Of a stretch of 64,000 nt of DNA, positions 10,856-18,400 are shown piece after piece (positions within the stretch are counted from its first letter, which is position 1; each line of letters begins with the position of its first letter). The notes beneath the pieces are model-generated. The model saw only the letters and a list, made by a program, of their open reading frames with translations. It was not told the DNA's origin and searched no databases. The position numbers and the translations under genes were made by a program. The DNA comes from Candidatus Flexifilum breve (lineage in GTDB: Bacteria; Chloroflexota; Anaerolineae; Aggregatilineales; Phototrophicaceae), in contig JADKGC010000007.1 in NCBI GenBank assembly GCA_016717205.1, positions 336,327 to 400,326 on the forward strand. The letters are read 5' to 3'.

Positions 10856-11614
10856 ATGCAAGACCCAATTGACATCCTTGCCTACCACGTGTCCCAGTCA
10901 CGCTCCATGATTGCGTTTACGGGAGCGGGGATTAGTACACCTTCCGGGATCCCGGACTTTCGGAGTCCCCACAACGGGCTGTGGGAAAGTGTCGATCCCC
11001 TCGAAGTTGCCAGCATCTATGGGTTCCGCCAAAATCCGGAAGCATTTTACCGCTGGGTCTACCCTCTGGCTCGTCTCACGCTCAACGCACGCCCCAACCC
11101 CGCGCATCAAGCTCTCGCGCAGCTCGAAACGATGGGCAAACTCAAAGCGATCATCACCCAGAATATCGACATGCTGCATACGCGGGCTGGCAATCGTACG
11201 ATCTATGAGCTGCACGGCCATATGCGAGAAGCGACGTGTGTGACGTGTTTTGCGGTGTATCCCGGCGAACCAATCCTTGAGCGCTATCTCGACGATCGGA
11301 TCCTGCCCCGCTGCCCTAAATGTGGCGGCGTCCTCAAACCGAATGTCATCCTGTTTGGCGAGCAGCTCCCTTATCGTGAGTTGCAGAACGCTCAAGACGC
11401 CGCCCGGCACACGGATTTGATGCTCGTGATCGGATCATCATTAGAAGTTGCTCCGGCCAGCGACCTGCCCCTGCTCGCGCTGCGCAATGGGGCTAAACTA
11501 TTTATCATCAATTACGACAAGACGTTTATTGATAGCAAAGCAACGTGCGTGATTCATGGGGATTGTGCCGAGGTGCTCCCCGCCATGCTGGATCGCTTGG
11601 AGAAGATAGTATGA
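10856..11614 (+). CDS. cobB: NAD-dependent protein deacetylase (sirtuin)
   Basis: The 252-residue sirtuin removes acyl groups from lysines using NAD. It has GAGISTPSGIPDFRSP, TQNIDMLH, the catalytic HGH (ELHGHMRE), a CxxC/CxxC zinc site (CVTC and CPKC about 40 residues apart), GEQLP and GSSLEVAPA. All active-site residues are present. It lies 11 nt after the ATPase gene, and its TGA overlaps the ATG of the following histidine kinase (ATGA), so the genes are co-expressed. The link of a deacetylase with signalling genes is unusual and suggests acetylation-responsive regulation, which is inference. The exact class (deacetylase or desuccinylase) was not resolved. Confidence 0.95.
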   Translation: MQDPIDILAYHVSQSRSMIAFTGAGISTPSGIPDFRSPHNGLWESVDPLEVASIYGFRQNPEAFYRWVYPLARLTLNARPNPAHQALAQLETMGKLKAIITQNIDMLHTRAGNRTIYELHGHMREATCVTCFAVYPGEPILERYLDDRILPRCPKCGGVLKPNVILFGEQLPYRELQNAQDAARHTDLMLVIGSSLEVAPASDLPLLALRNGAKLFIINYDKTFIDSKATCVIHGDCAEVLPAMLDRLEKIV

Positions 11615-12837
11615 CGGTGACAAACGCCTCTCAGGGCAACGACTCGCGCACCTTTGATCGGTTGCTTGCCCGCTATGAGCGGATTGTCGAAATCGGCCAG
11701 CAGTTAAACTCGATGCTCGATCATGTTTCGCTGCTGCGCCGCATCATCGCCGCGGCCACTGAACTCACCGAGACCGAGTCTGCCTCGATTCTTTTGATTG
11801 ATCCGGTCACTGGCGAGCTGCGCTTCGAGTTGGTGGGCACGCTCAACAGCAGTGATGTTGAGTCGATTGTGGTGCCGATGGAAGGCAGTATTGCTGGATG
11901 GGTGGTGAGCCACGGTGAACCCCGTGTCATCGAAGATGTGCGCCAAGACTCGAATTTCTACAGCAACGTCGATGACCAGCTCAAGTTTCATACCCGGAAT
12001 CTACTCGCCGTACCGATGCGCGCTCATAATCGCGTGATCGGCGCGCTCGAGGCGGTGAATAAGCGTACAGGCGAGCGCTTCAACGACGACGATGTGAAAA
12101 CCCTCTCGATGCTGGCAACGCAGGCCGCCATTGCGATTGAAAACGCGCGTCTGTTTCAGCAAAGCGACTTCATGGCAGAAGTGGTGCACGAATTGCGCAG
12201 TCCCCTCGCTGCACTGCGGACCAGCATGTCGCTGCTGCTGCGTCCAGAACTCCCGGCGGACAAGAAAAGCACCACCATCCTGACCATGCAGGGTGAGATT
12301 GAGCGGCTGATCCAGATGACGAGTGATTTCCTCGATTTGGCGCGTCTCGAATCGGGGCGCGTGCGCTTGAATATACAGCGGTTTGACCTTGACGTGCTGC
12401 TAAACGAATGCATCGACATTGTCCGGCAGCAAGCAGCGGACAAGACCATCAAGATCCAGGCGCAGATCGAACCCTTCCTCGTCGAAGGAGATCGCGGCAA
12501 GATTAAGCAGGTCATCCTCAATCTGCTCACGAACGCGATCAAGTACAATCGCGAGGGTGGCAGCATTCAAGTGGCCACCTACCTGAGTATCCGCCATGAT
12601 GAGCCGTTCGCGGAACTATCCGTCGCTGATACCGGGTATGGGATTTCTAAAGAAAGCCAGAAGAAACTGTTCCAGAAGTTCTACCGCGTGGAAGAGACGG
12701 CAGATGTAGCGCAGGGGACGGGTCTCGGTCTCGCCATTGCCAAACACATCATTGAAGCCCACAAAGGCATGATCACGCTGGAAAGTGAAGTTGGCAGCGG
12801 TTCGAATTTCTTCGTCACGCTGCCGTTATCCTCTTAG
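11611..12837 (+). CDS. GAF-domain sensor histidine kinase
   Basis: The 408-residue soluble kinase has an N-terminal GAF domain (about 30-180), an H-box VVHELRSPLAALRTSM with His near 192, and HATPase motifs N-box LLTNAIKYN, G1 DTGYGIS and G2 GTGLGLAIAK. ATG 11611 overlaps the sirtuin stop by four bases; GGAGAAG lies just before it. Reading from 11545 would run deep inside the sirtuin gene and was rejected. It may phosphorylate the receiver of the ATPase at the head of this cluster. Its stop overlaps the convergent dehydrogenase stop by 3 nt. Confidence 0.93.
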   Translation: MTVTNASQGNDSRTFDRLLARYERIVEIGQQLNSMLDHVSLLRRIIAAATELTETESASILLIDPVTGELRFELVGTLNSSDVESIVVPMEGSIAGWVVSHGEPRVIEDVRQDSNFYSNVDDQLKFHTRNLLAVPMRAHNRVIGALEAVNKRTGERFNDDDVKTLSMLATQAAIAIENARLFQQSDFMAEVVHELRSPLAALRTSMSLLLRPELPADKKSTTILTMQGEIERLIQMTSDFLDLARLESGRVRLNIQRFDLDVLLNECIDIVRQQAADKTIKIQAQIEPFLVEGDRGKIKQVILNLLTNAIKYNREGGSIQVATYLSIRHDEPFAELSVADTGYGISKESQKKLFQKFYRVEETADVAQGTGLGLAIAKHIIEAHKGMITLESEVGSGSNFFVTLPLSS

Positions 12838-13781
12838 AAGTCGAGCAGAACCTTCAATTTCCCCGGTTGCGCCGCCGCGCTGAAGGCCTCCAGCGCCTCG
12901 TCGAGCGTGTAGCGCTGTTCGATCAGCGAATCGACGTCCACGAGCCCGAGGCTGAGCAGACGCAGTGCCGCCGGGAATGGGCCACAGCGACTGCCAATCA
13001 CGCGAACTTCATTCACCGCAACACGGGTTAAGTCTGCCTGCGGCAGCGCCGTGTACGTACTTTTTAGGACCACCGTTCCGCGCGGCTCGACCATATCCAG
13101 CGCCGACGAGAAGCCTGCGGCTGTGCCCGTACAATCAATGACGACTTGCGCCTGCTGTGGTGGAACGCGATCTACGGCGTCAATGCCCCAGTGATTGAGC
13201 AAACGCGCCTGCTGTTCGCGGCGCACCACGACCGACAGGTCACAGCCAATGAGACGCATCACCTGCGCGACCAGCATGCCGAGCTTTCCCGCCCCAATCA
13301 AGACGACTCGGTCACGCGGCGACACGTGGATAGCCTCGAAGATTTGTAGCGCTGCCGCCAGTGGTTCGACGAACACGGCCTGATCGTCGCTGATCTGATC
13401 CGGTACGACGTGCAAGTTTTGGCGCGTGAGTGCCAGATAATCCGCGAAAGCACCGGGATGCCGATCTAACCCGACAGTACTGCGGTTGCGGCATTGACTG
13501 GGAATACCCCGCGCACACAGGTCGCAGGTACCATCAGCCACATTGATCTCTCCGACGACGCGGCGTCCGATGAGGTCATCAACTCCGCGGCCGTCAACCA
13601 CTTCTCCGACAAACTCGTGACCGAGAATGCCGGAGTAGTTCATATAGCCCGCGACGAGTTCCAGATCGGTATTGCAGATTCCAGCGCGGCGTATTTTGAT
13701 TAAGGCTTGATCTCCCGTCACCTGTGGCATCGCTGCGTGATGATCGACTCGTAGCTGTCCATCTAGGGTGACTGCCCGCAT
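12834..13781 (-). CDS. zinc-type alcohol dehydrogenase-like MDR protein
   Basis: The 315-residue medium-chain dehydrogenase has a GroES-like N-terminal domain with catalytic-zinc ligands GICNTDLE (Cys) and GHEFVG (His-Glu), and a Rossmann domain with VLIGAGKLGMLVAQV. The structural-zinc loop has only three cysteines (GTCDLCARGIPSQC), where most relatives have four. It is short for the family (usually 340-350), and the loss is mainly in loops. ATG 13781 follows the reconstructed secF stop by 3 nt with GAGG upstream, so it is probably the last gene of the yajC-secD-secF operon. Substrate unknown; threonine- or sorbitol-dehydrogenase-like enzymes are the nearest in pattern. Confidence 0.88.
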   Translation of the reverse strand: MRAVTLDGQLRVDHHAAMPQVTGDQALIKIRRAGICNTDLELVAGYMNYSGILGHEFVGEVVDGRGVDDLIGRRVVGEINVADGTCDLCARGIPSQCRNRSTVGLDRHPGAFADYLALTRQNLHVVPDQISDDQAVFVEPLAAALQIFEAIHVSPRDRVVLIGAGKLGMLVAQVMRLIGCDLSVVVRREQQARLLNHWGIDAVDRVPPQQAQVVIDCTGTAAGFSSALDMVEPRGTVVLKSTYTALPQADLTRVAVNEVRVIGSRCGPFPAALRLLSLGLVDVDSLIEQRYTLDEALEAFSAAAQPGKLKVLLDF

Positions 13782-13784
13782 AAT

Positions 13785-14015
13785 TTACGCCTCACCTTCT
13801 AACGGTGTTAGATCCTTCTTCGGTTGATTGATGAACGGGATTTCGCCCTTCTCCCATGCTACCAGCAGCGGCACGGCGATGAAAATCGACGAATACGTCC
13901 CCGTCAGCAAACCGACAAAGAGAATAGCAATGAACTGCTTGATCGACTCGCCGCCGAACAGCAGAATCGCGATCATGATGAAGAACGCATTCAACTGTGT
14001 GGCGAGTGAACGGAT
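13785..14015 (-). CDS. secF: SecF C-terminal portion, in a shifted frame
   Basis: This is the downstream part of secF, readable only after a one-base shift. From 14015 it encodes IRSLATQLNAFF followed by the last transmembrane helices (FIMIAILLFGGESIKQFIAILFVGLL) and the tail ending EGEA. It aligns with what should follow NRSILETI in the main fragment. The shift is at about 14016-14017, where removing one G restores a 319-residue SecF. Taken alone, the region has no convincing start or ribosome-binding site. Confidence 0.85.
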   Translation of the reverse strand: MRSLATQLNAFFIMIAILLFGGESIKQFIAILFVGLLTGTYSSIFIAVPLLVAWEKGEIPFINQPKKDLTPLEGEA

Positions 14016-14745
14016 GGATTGTTTCCAGAATGCTGCGGTTGACGATCACTTCGTACGGTTCGCCGAGGTGCTTCGGGATGTTCTCGCGGATCCGGTCGAA
14101 CATGACAATCGTATCCTGCACCGAATAGGCAAGCACGGTCAAGACCGCCGTCAGGAACAGCGCATCGACTTCCCACCCAAAGAGCAACCCGGCCAGCGAC
14201 ATGATCCCCGACACAACCAGCACGTCATGCACCATCGCAATGATTGAGCAAACGCCGTAGCGGAACGCATTGGGTACCTGTCGGAAGGCGATGACGACAA
14301 AGCCCGTCACAATTACGGAAGCAACAATCACGGCGAGGAACGCCGATTGACTGACTTCCTGCCCGACTGTCCCGGAGACCTGTTCGACGCGGAGACTGGC
14401 ACGATCCAGCGGCGTAATCGCTTCCAACGCGTTGAGAATGTTGGTCTGAACTTCTTCGTCCTGGAAGTTGGCGCGCACCGACCACCGGTGTTCATCCGTC
14501 GCCCCTAGGCTCTGGATGCTGATATCCGTATTGCCAAACTGTTGGAACACATCGCGGATCGCGGTTTCGTCGGCCCCCGCTTCCGTGAACCGCAGCTCAT
14601 AGATACTGCCGCCGACGAAGTCATTGCTCAAGCGGAACAGTGAGCCGGTGGTGAACAGCGAGTACAGCATGATCAGCACGCCGGGGATGATCACTGCCAT
14701 TGAAATGAGAAAGAACAATCGGCGCTTTTGGACTAAGCTGAACAT
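13792..14745 (-). CDS. secF: protein translocase subunit SecF, frameshifted
   Basis: SecF works with SecD to drive proton-coupled late steps of Sec export. The first fragment has the N-terminal helix (MFSLVQKRRLFFLISM), the periplasmic/external domain and the transmembrane segment with AYSVQDTIVMFDRIREN. After NRSILETI it runs into unrelated sequence. The true continuation lies in another frame (13785-14015), so one extra base is present near 14016. Start ATG 14745 lies 4 nt after secD; the longer reading from 14805 overlaps secD and was rejected. Because secF is normally needed for efficient export, a sequencing or assembly error is more likely than a real loss. Confidence 0.9.
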   Translation of the reverse strand: MFSLVQKRRLFFLISMAVIIPGVLIMLYSLFTTGSLFRLSNDFVGGSIYELRFTEAGADETAIRDVFQQFGNTDISIQSLGATDEHRWSVRANFQDEEVQTNILNALEAITPLDRASLRVEQVSGTVGQEVSQSAFLAVIVASVIVTGFVVIAFRQVPNAFRYGVCSIIAMVHDVLVVSGIMSLAGLLFGWEVDALFLTAVLTVLAYSVQDTIVMFDRIRENIPKHLGEPYEVIVNRSILETIHPFTRHTVECVLHHDRDSAVRRRVDQAVHCYSLCRFADGDVFVDFHRRAAAGSMGEGRNPVHQSTEEGSNTVRR

Positions 14746-14749
14746 CTGC

Positions 14750-16162
14750 CTACACCCCCAACAGCCAGTGCCGCTCCTTGAGCGGTTGGCGTAGTACACT
14801 GACAAACAGATTTAGGAATGTGCGGGTAACGAGCACGGCGGTGAACAGGTTGATAATCAGACCGAGTGCTAGTGTCACGGCGAAGCCGCTCACGATGCTC
14901 GCCCCGGGCGTCTGACCGAATAGGTAGAGCACCCCGCAGATGATGATCGTCGAAAAATTCGAGTCGCGGATCGACTGCCACGCACGGTTAAAACCGGCGC
15001 TCAAGGCGTCTTCGAGCGGCTTTCCGCCGCGGAGTTCTTCTTTGATACGCTCAAAGATCAAGATGTTGCCATCGACGGCTGTGCCAATCGAAATCAGAAA
15101 CCCAGTAATCGCGGGTAACGTCAGCGTGACCGGGACCAGCTTGAAGACAGCGTAGTTCAGCAAGATGAACATCACGAGGGCGAGATCGGCGGCAATGCCC
15201 GGCACGCGATAGTAGATCGCCATAAACAGGAAGACGATGATCACGCCAATGATACCCGCTCGAATACTCAGGTTCACGGACTCTTGACCGAGTGACGCCC
15301 CAACGGTTTCGGCGCTTTCTACGCGCAGCGGAATTGGCAGCGCGCCCGAACGGAGCTGCAGCGCGAGCTGCTGGGCTTCTTCCTGCGTAAATCCACCCTG
15401 AATGATGCCGCCCGTGTCCAACCGCGCTTGAATCGTCGGCGCATTGAGCAGCACGCCATCCAGCACAATCCCGAGCGGTTGGCCGAGGTTGGCTTCCGTA
15501 TAGGGGCCGAAGATGGTTGCCGCGTCCGCGGTCAGTTCAAAGTTGATGATCCAGTCGCCAGTCTGGGTGAGCTGCGCCGAGGCAGCCTGCAGCCCTGCCC
15601 CTGTTAGCACGGTTTCAAACGGTTGACCGTTCGTCGGATTCACTAACGGAGTTTCGTTCGTCGTCGTGCTGCCCTCAGCCCCACCACGCTGATCGCGCAG
15701 TTGGACTTGTTGGGTCGTCAGCACCGGATGCCCTTCAAATTCGCGCACGCGGCTGCCGAGGCCCGTCATATTGACGAATTCTAGCAGTGCCGTCTGGCGA
15801 ATGGTGCCAATGGCTTGTTCCGGGTCAGTGACACCGGGCAGCTCGACCAGAATACGATCCGCGCCCTGAACCTGCACGGTGGGTTCGGTGACGCCGAGCG
15901 CGTTCACACGCCGGGCCACGTTGTTCGCGGCTTGGCGTAAATCTTCCGCACTGAAGGATCCGGGCGGAAGTTCAGCTTGCAGCAGCACCCGGAGCCCGCC
16001 TACCAGATCCAGCCCGAGGCTTTGCTGGACGTTGAGATTGACGTCGGTGGTTCCGTCGTCGTTGGTATCAATGTGAATGCCGGTAGTTTCCGGGAGGCTC
16101 ACCCACACGCAGAATGCAGCGATCAGTAATACAACAATCAGCCAACGAAAGTGGCTACTCAT
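14750..16162 (-). CDS. secD: protein translocase subunit SecD
   Basis: The 470-residue SecD has an N-terminal transmembrane helix (about 8-24), a large extracytoplasmic region with the P1-type start (QSLGLDLVGGLRVLLQAELP), and five C-terminal helices including the conserved GTAVDGNILIFERIKEELR. It pairs with SecF to complete translocation and release of exported proteins. ATG 16162 overlaps the yajC stop by 8 nt, and secF starts 4 nt after its stop. The order yajC-secD-secF is the standard bacterial operon. The external domain is shorter than in proteobacterial SecD, as in many Gram-positive-like lineages. Confidence 0.96.
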   Translation of the reverse strand: MSSHFRWLIVVLLIAAFCVWVSLPETTGIHIDTNDDGTTDVNLNVQQSLGLDLVGGLRVLLQAELPPGSFSAEDLRQAANNVARRVNALGVTEPTVQVQGADRILVELPGVTDPEQAIGTIRQTALLEFVNMTGLGSRVREFEGHPVLTTQQVQLRDQRGGAEGSTTTNETPLVNPTNGQPFETVLTGAGLQAASAQLTQTGDWIINFELTADAATIFGPYTEANLGQPLGIVLDGVLLNAPTIQARLDTGGIIQGGFTQEEAQQLALQLRSGALPIPLRVESAETVGASLGQESVNLSIRAGIIGVIIVFLFMAIYYRVPGIAADLALVMFILLNYAVFKLVPVTLTLPAITGFLISIGTAVDGNILIFERIKEELRGGKPLEDALSAGFNRAWQSIRDSNFSTIIICGVLYLFGQTPGASIVSGFAVTLALGLIINLFTAVLVTRTFLNLFVSVLRQPLKERHWLLGV

Positions 16163-16481
16163 TCGGTTCTTTCCCCTGATTCATACTCTTGCGGATATTC
16201 TCCGCTAGTTCCTCGGGGTCATATGGTCGGAGAAGGGAAGCTGCGATCATCCGCACGACTACGCCGTCAGCGATCTCGACCCGTGCAACGCCGGTCGTTT
16301 CATCAATTTCGGTCACTTTGCCGATCAAGCCGCCAAATGTGATCATTTCGTCACCCGGTTTGAGCGAACTGACATACTGCTGCTGCTTCTGAAAGTCACG
16401 CTGACGCGGAAAGATGACCAGCGACCAGTAAGCTCCGAGCGCCAGAACCATCACCACGCCTAAAACGACGATTTCTTGCAT
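16155..16481 (-). CDS. yajC: preprotein translocase subunit YajC
   Basis: The 108-residue accessory Sec subunit has a single N-terminal transmembrane helix (about 4-25), then FPRQRDFQKQQQ and the diagnostic LKPGDEMITFGGLIGKV. Cytoplasmic C-terminal domain. ATG 16481 has GGGAGG four bases upstream; the GTG one codon earlier is too close to it. Promoter elements TTGTAA and TATAAT lie upstream. It overlaps secD by 8 nt and starts the sec operon. Confidence 0.95.
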   Translation of the reverse strand: MQEIVVLGVVMVLALGAYWSLVIFPRQRDFQKQQQYVSSLKPGDEMITFGGLIGKVTEIDETTGVARVEIADGVVVRMIAASLLRPYDPEELAENIRKSMNQGKEPNE

Positions 16482-16505
16482 CACACCTCCCTGAAAGCCC
16501 GGAGA

Positions 16506-16533
16506 ATTATAGCGCCACTTATGGGCATTACAA
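16506..16533 (-). promoter_or_regulatory. sigma70-type promoter of the yajC-secD-secF operon
   Basis: On the minus strand the -10 TATAAT (16506-16511) lies 16 bp from a -35-like TTGTAA (16528-16533). It sits about 25 bp upstream of the yajC start. Confidence 0.6.
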
Positions 16534-16622
16534 CCACCGATGCGGATCTTCAGTTTTCTTGACCAGATCGTCGTCTGCGCCTACAATACGGCGCATGACG
16601 TTCGCAGTTAGGGGAAAACCAC

Positions 16623-17669
16623 ATGGTTAAAAAGAGTTTACTGCTGCTCGTACTGCTTGGTCTGCTCTCCGTTTTGCCCGTCAGCGCGGGTGAACGTGTG
16701 ATTTCCGTCAACTCCGGCGATGGCAACGCCTCTTGGTTTATTTCTGGCGAACCGTCTCTCGTGATGAATGGGTTCGATCTGCAATCACTCGGCATCGCGC
16801 GCCCGGCTGTGATTGATCGCATCAGTATCTCGGTCAATACGCCCGTCGCGAGTACCCCCGTCGACGTGGTTGTGTACCAGGATGCAAACGGTGGTTCGCC
16901 TATTGATGCGACGCTCGCGGGAACAACGCAGGCGACGATCACCACCTCAGGTGTTTTCACTGTCGTGCTGCCCACGCCGATCACCGTCAACCAACCCGTG
17001 ATCTGGATCGGCTTCTATTTGCCGGTTGACTTCAGCTTCTACGCGGATACCTCGGGAACATCTGTGCTCACCTACTGGGCGTGGACGCCCGGTGGCCGCT
17101 TTGACCTGAACAATCTGGCGTCGGCCAGCGTTCTTGGCCCGGCGGATGGCACCTCGCCCGTGAATATCAATATGAATGGCAAGGCGCGGATCACGGCGGA
17201 AATCACTGGCGCGGGTGGTTCGACCACGGGCACCGCAGGGACTACGCCGCAGGGCACGGCAGTCAACACCGCCTCGATGTCAGCTTATCCGACCTGTGGC
17301 AATGCCCTCTGGGATACCGCTGACGAAATCATCAGCAACCGCGATGAAATCAACCTGCACTGTCAGGAAGTTCCCGCATGGCAGGCTCCATCATCACCGC
17401 TCGGGTATGTGCGCCGCGGCCCATTGTATGACATTCAGATCTACCGCCCGAACGGCAATCTTGTCTCGGGGCGCATGGATATTCGCGTAACGCACTGCAT
17501 TCGCCCCGCCGCCGAAGATTTGAGCACGGCCGTGGTTGGAAATGCATGGGGCGCGCCGCGGACGTGGAGCATTCTCCCATCCGTCATCTACGGTGATCTG
17601 GTGTGTGCTGAGGTTCGGCACGGTGGCAATCTCTCGTATTTTGTACCCAGTGTCGTCTCCGGCACGTAA
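16623..17669 (+). CDS. secreted beta-rich protein of unknown function
   Basis: The 348-residue product has a clear signal peptide (KK then a leucine-rich core, cleavage after VSA near residue 22). The mature part has an N-terminal beta-sandwich-like region (about 23-195) rich in Thr, Val and Gly, and resembles carbohydrate- or surface-associated modules only in composition. A short Gly/Thr linker (about 198-215) leads to a C-terminal region with about five cysteines (YPTCGN, LHCQEV, VTHCIR, LVCAEV), probably disulfide-bonded outside the cell. ATG 16623 has AGGGG upstream, and a -10-like TACAAT is at 16582-16587. I do not recognise the family. Confidence 0.8.
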   Translation: MVKKSLLLLVLLGLLSVLPVSAGERVISVNSGDGNASWFISGEPSLVMNGFDLQSLGIARPAVIDRISISVNTPVASTPVDVVVYQDANGGSPIDATLAGTTQATITTSGVFTVVLPTPITVNQPVIWIGFYLPVDFSFYADTSGTSVLTYWAWTPGGRFDLNNLASASVLGPADGTSPVNINMNGKARITAEITGAGGSTTGTAGTTPQGTAVNTASMSAYPTCGNALWDTADEIISNRDEINLHCQEVPAWQAPSSPLGYVRRGPLYDIQIYRPNGNLVSGRMDIRVTHCIRPAAEDLSTAVVGNAWGAPRTWSILPSVIYGDLVCAEVRHGGNLSYFVPSVVSGT

Positions 17670-17678
17670 GGATCAGGT

Positions 17679-18398
17679 GTGCGCGTCGTAATCAACGAAA
17701 AGCTGGCGGCTCGGATGCGCCAGATCGCACAGTATCTCATGTTCGTCACGTTTGGTGTACCGCTGGTGGGGCTGTTCTTCCTGAACAGCCAACCGGCGGA
17801 CATTTTCTTCGCCGTCGTACTGCCGTTTGTGGTTTTGCTGATTGCGCTGATCATCACGGTCATCTCCGTACGTCTGGCCAATCTTTGGGTGCGCGTCCCG
17901 CGTCCGGAAGCCGTGATCCCGGAAAGTCTCAAGGGGATCGGCAAAAATTCCGTCATGTACAGCTACTGGCACTTTCCGGCGCGGCATGTGCTGATTGTGC
18001 CACAGGGCGTTTTTGCGCTGCATGTGATGTATCACGATGGCAAGTTCAGTGTGCATAATGATCGCTGGTCGCGCAAGCAGGTGGGTATCGCGCGTTTCCT
18101 CAGCCTACTGCGTTTCGACAGCGTCGGCGAACCAACGACCGAGGCGAAAACCGCCGCGGAACACGTGAAAAAACTGCTTCAGCCGATTGCTGGTGAAATC
18201 GATGTTCAGCCGTTGATCGTCTTCATTGATCCGAAAGTCGAAGTGGAAGTCGGCGAGACCTCCGTGCCGATTGTGTCGGCGGATGGTGGTCAAGACAACG
18301 GCGGTATCAAGGAATACCTGTACGATCTCGGCAAGGGGAAGTACAAGACGCTCACTCCGGCGCAGATCGAAGCGTTCGAGGCGGCGACCGTCAGCTAG
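17679..18398 (+). CDS. two-helix membrane protein with degenerate NERD-like domain
   Basis: The 239-residue protein has two adjacent transmembrane helices (about 18-34 and 40-64), then a soluble domain. The segment HVLIVPQGVFALHVMYHDGK followed later by PLIVFIDPKVEVEV resembles the NERD (nuclease-related) fold, which pairs a G-x-hydrophobic strand with an E-x-K active site and a VVFxD strand. Here the expected E-x-K is missing, so catalysis is unlikely if the match is right. The assignment is by pattern only. GTG 17679 follows the secreted-protein gene by 9 nt and precedes the glycosyltransferase by 2 nt, so all three appear co-transcribed. Confidence 0.75.
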   Translation: MRVVINEKLAARMRQIAQYLMFVTFGVPLVGLFFLNSQPADIFFAVVLPFVVLLIALIITVISVRLANLWVRVPRPEAVIPESLKGIGKNSVMYSYWHFPARHVLIVPQGVFALHVMYHDGKFSVHNDRWSRKQVGIARFLSLLRFDSVGEPTTEAKTAAEHVKKLLQPIAGEIDVQPLIVFIDPKVEVEVGETSVPIVSADGGQDNGGIKEYLYDLGKGKYKTLTPAQIEAFEAATVS

Positions 18399-18400
18399 CC

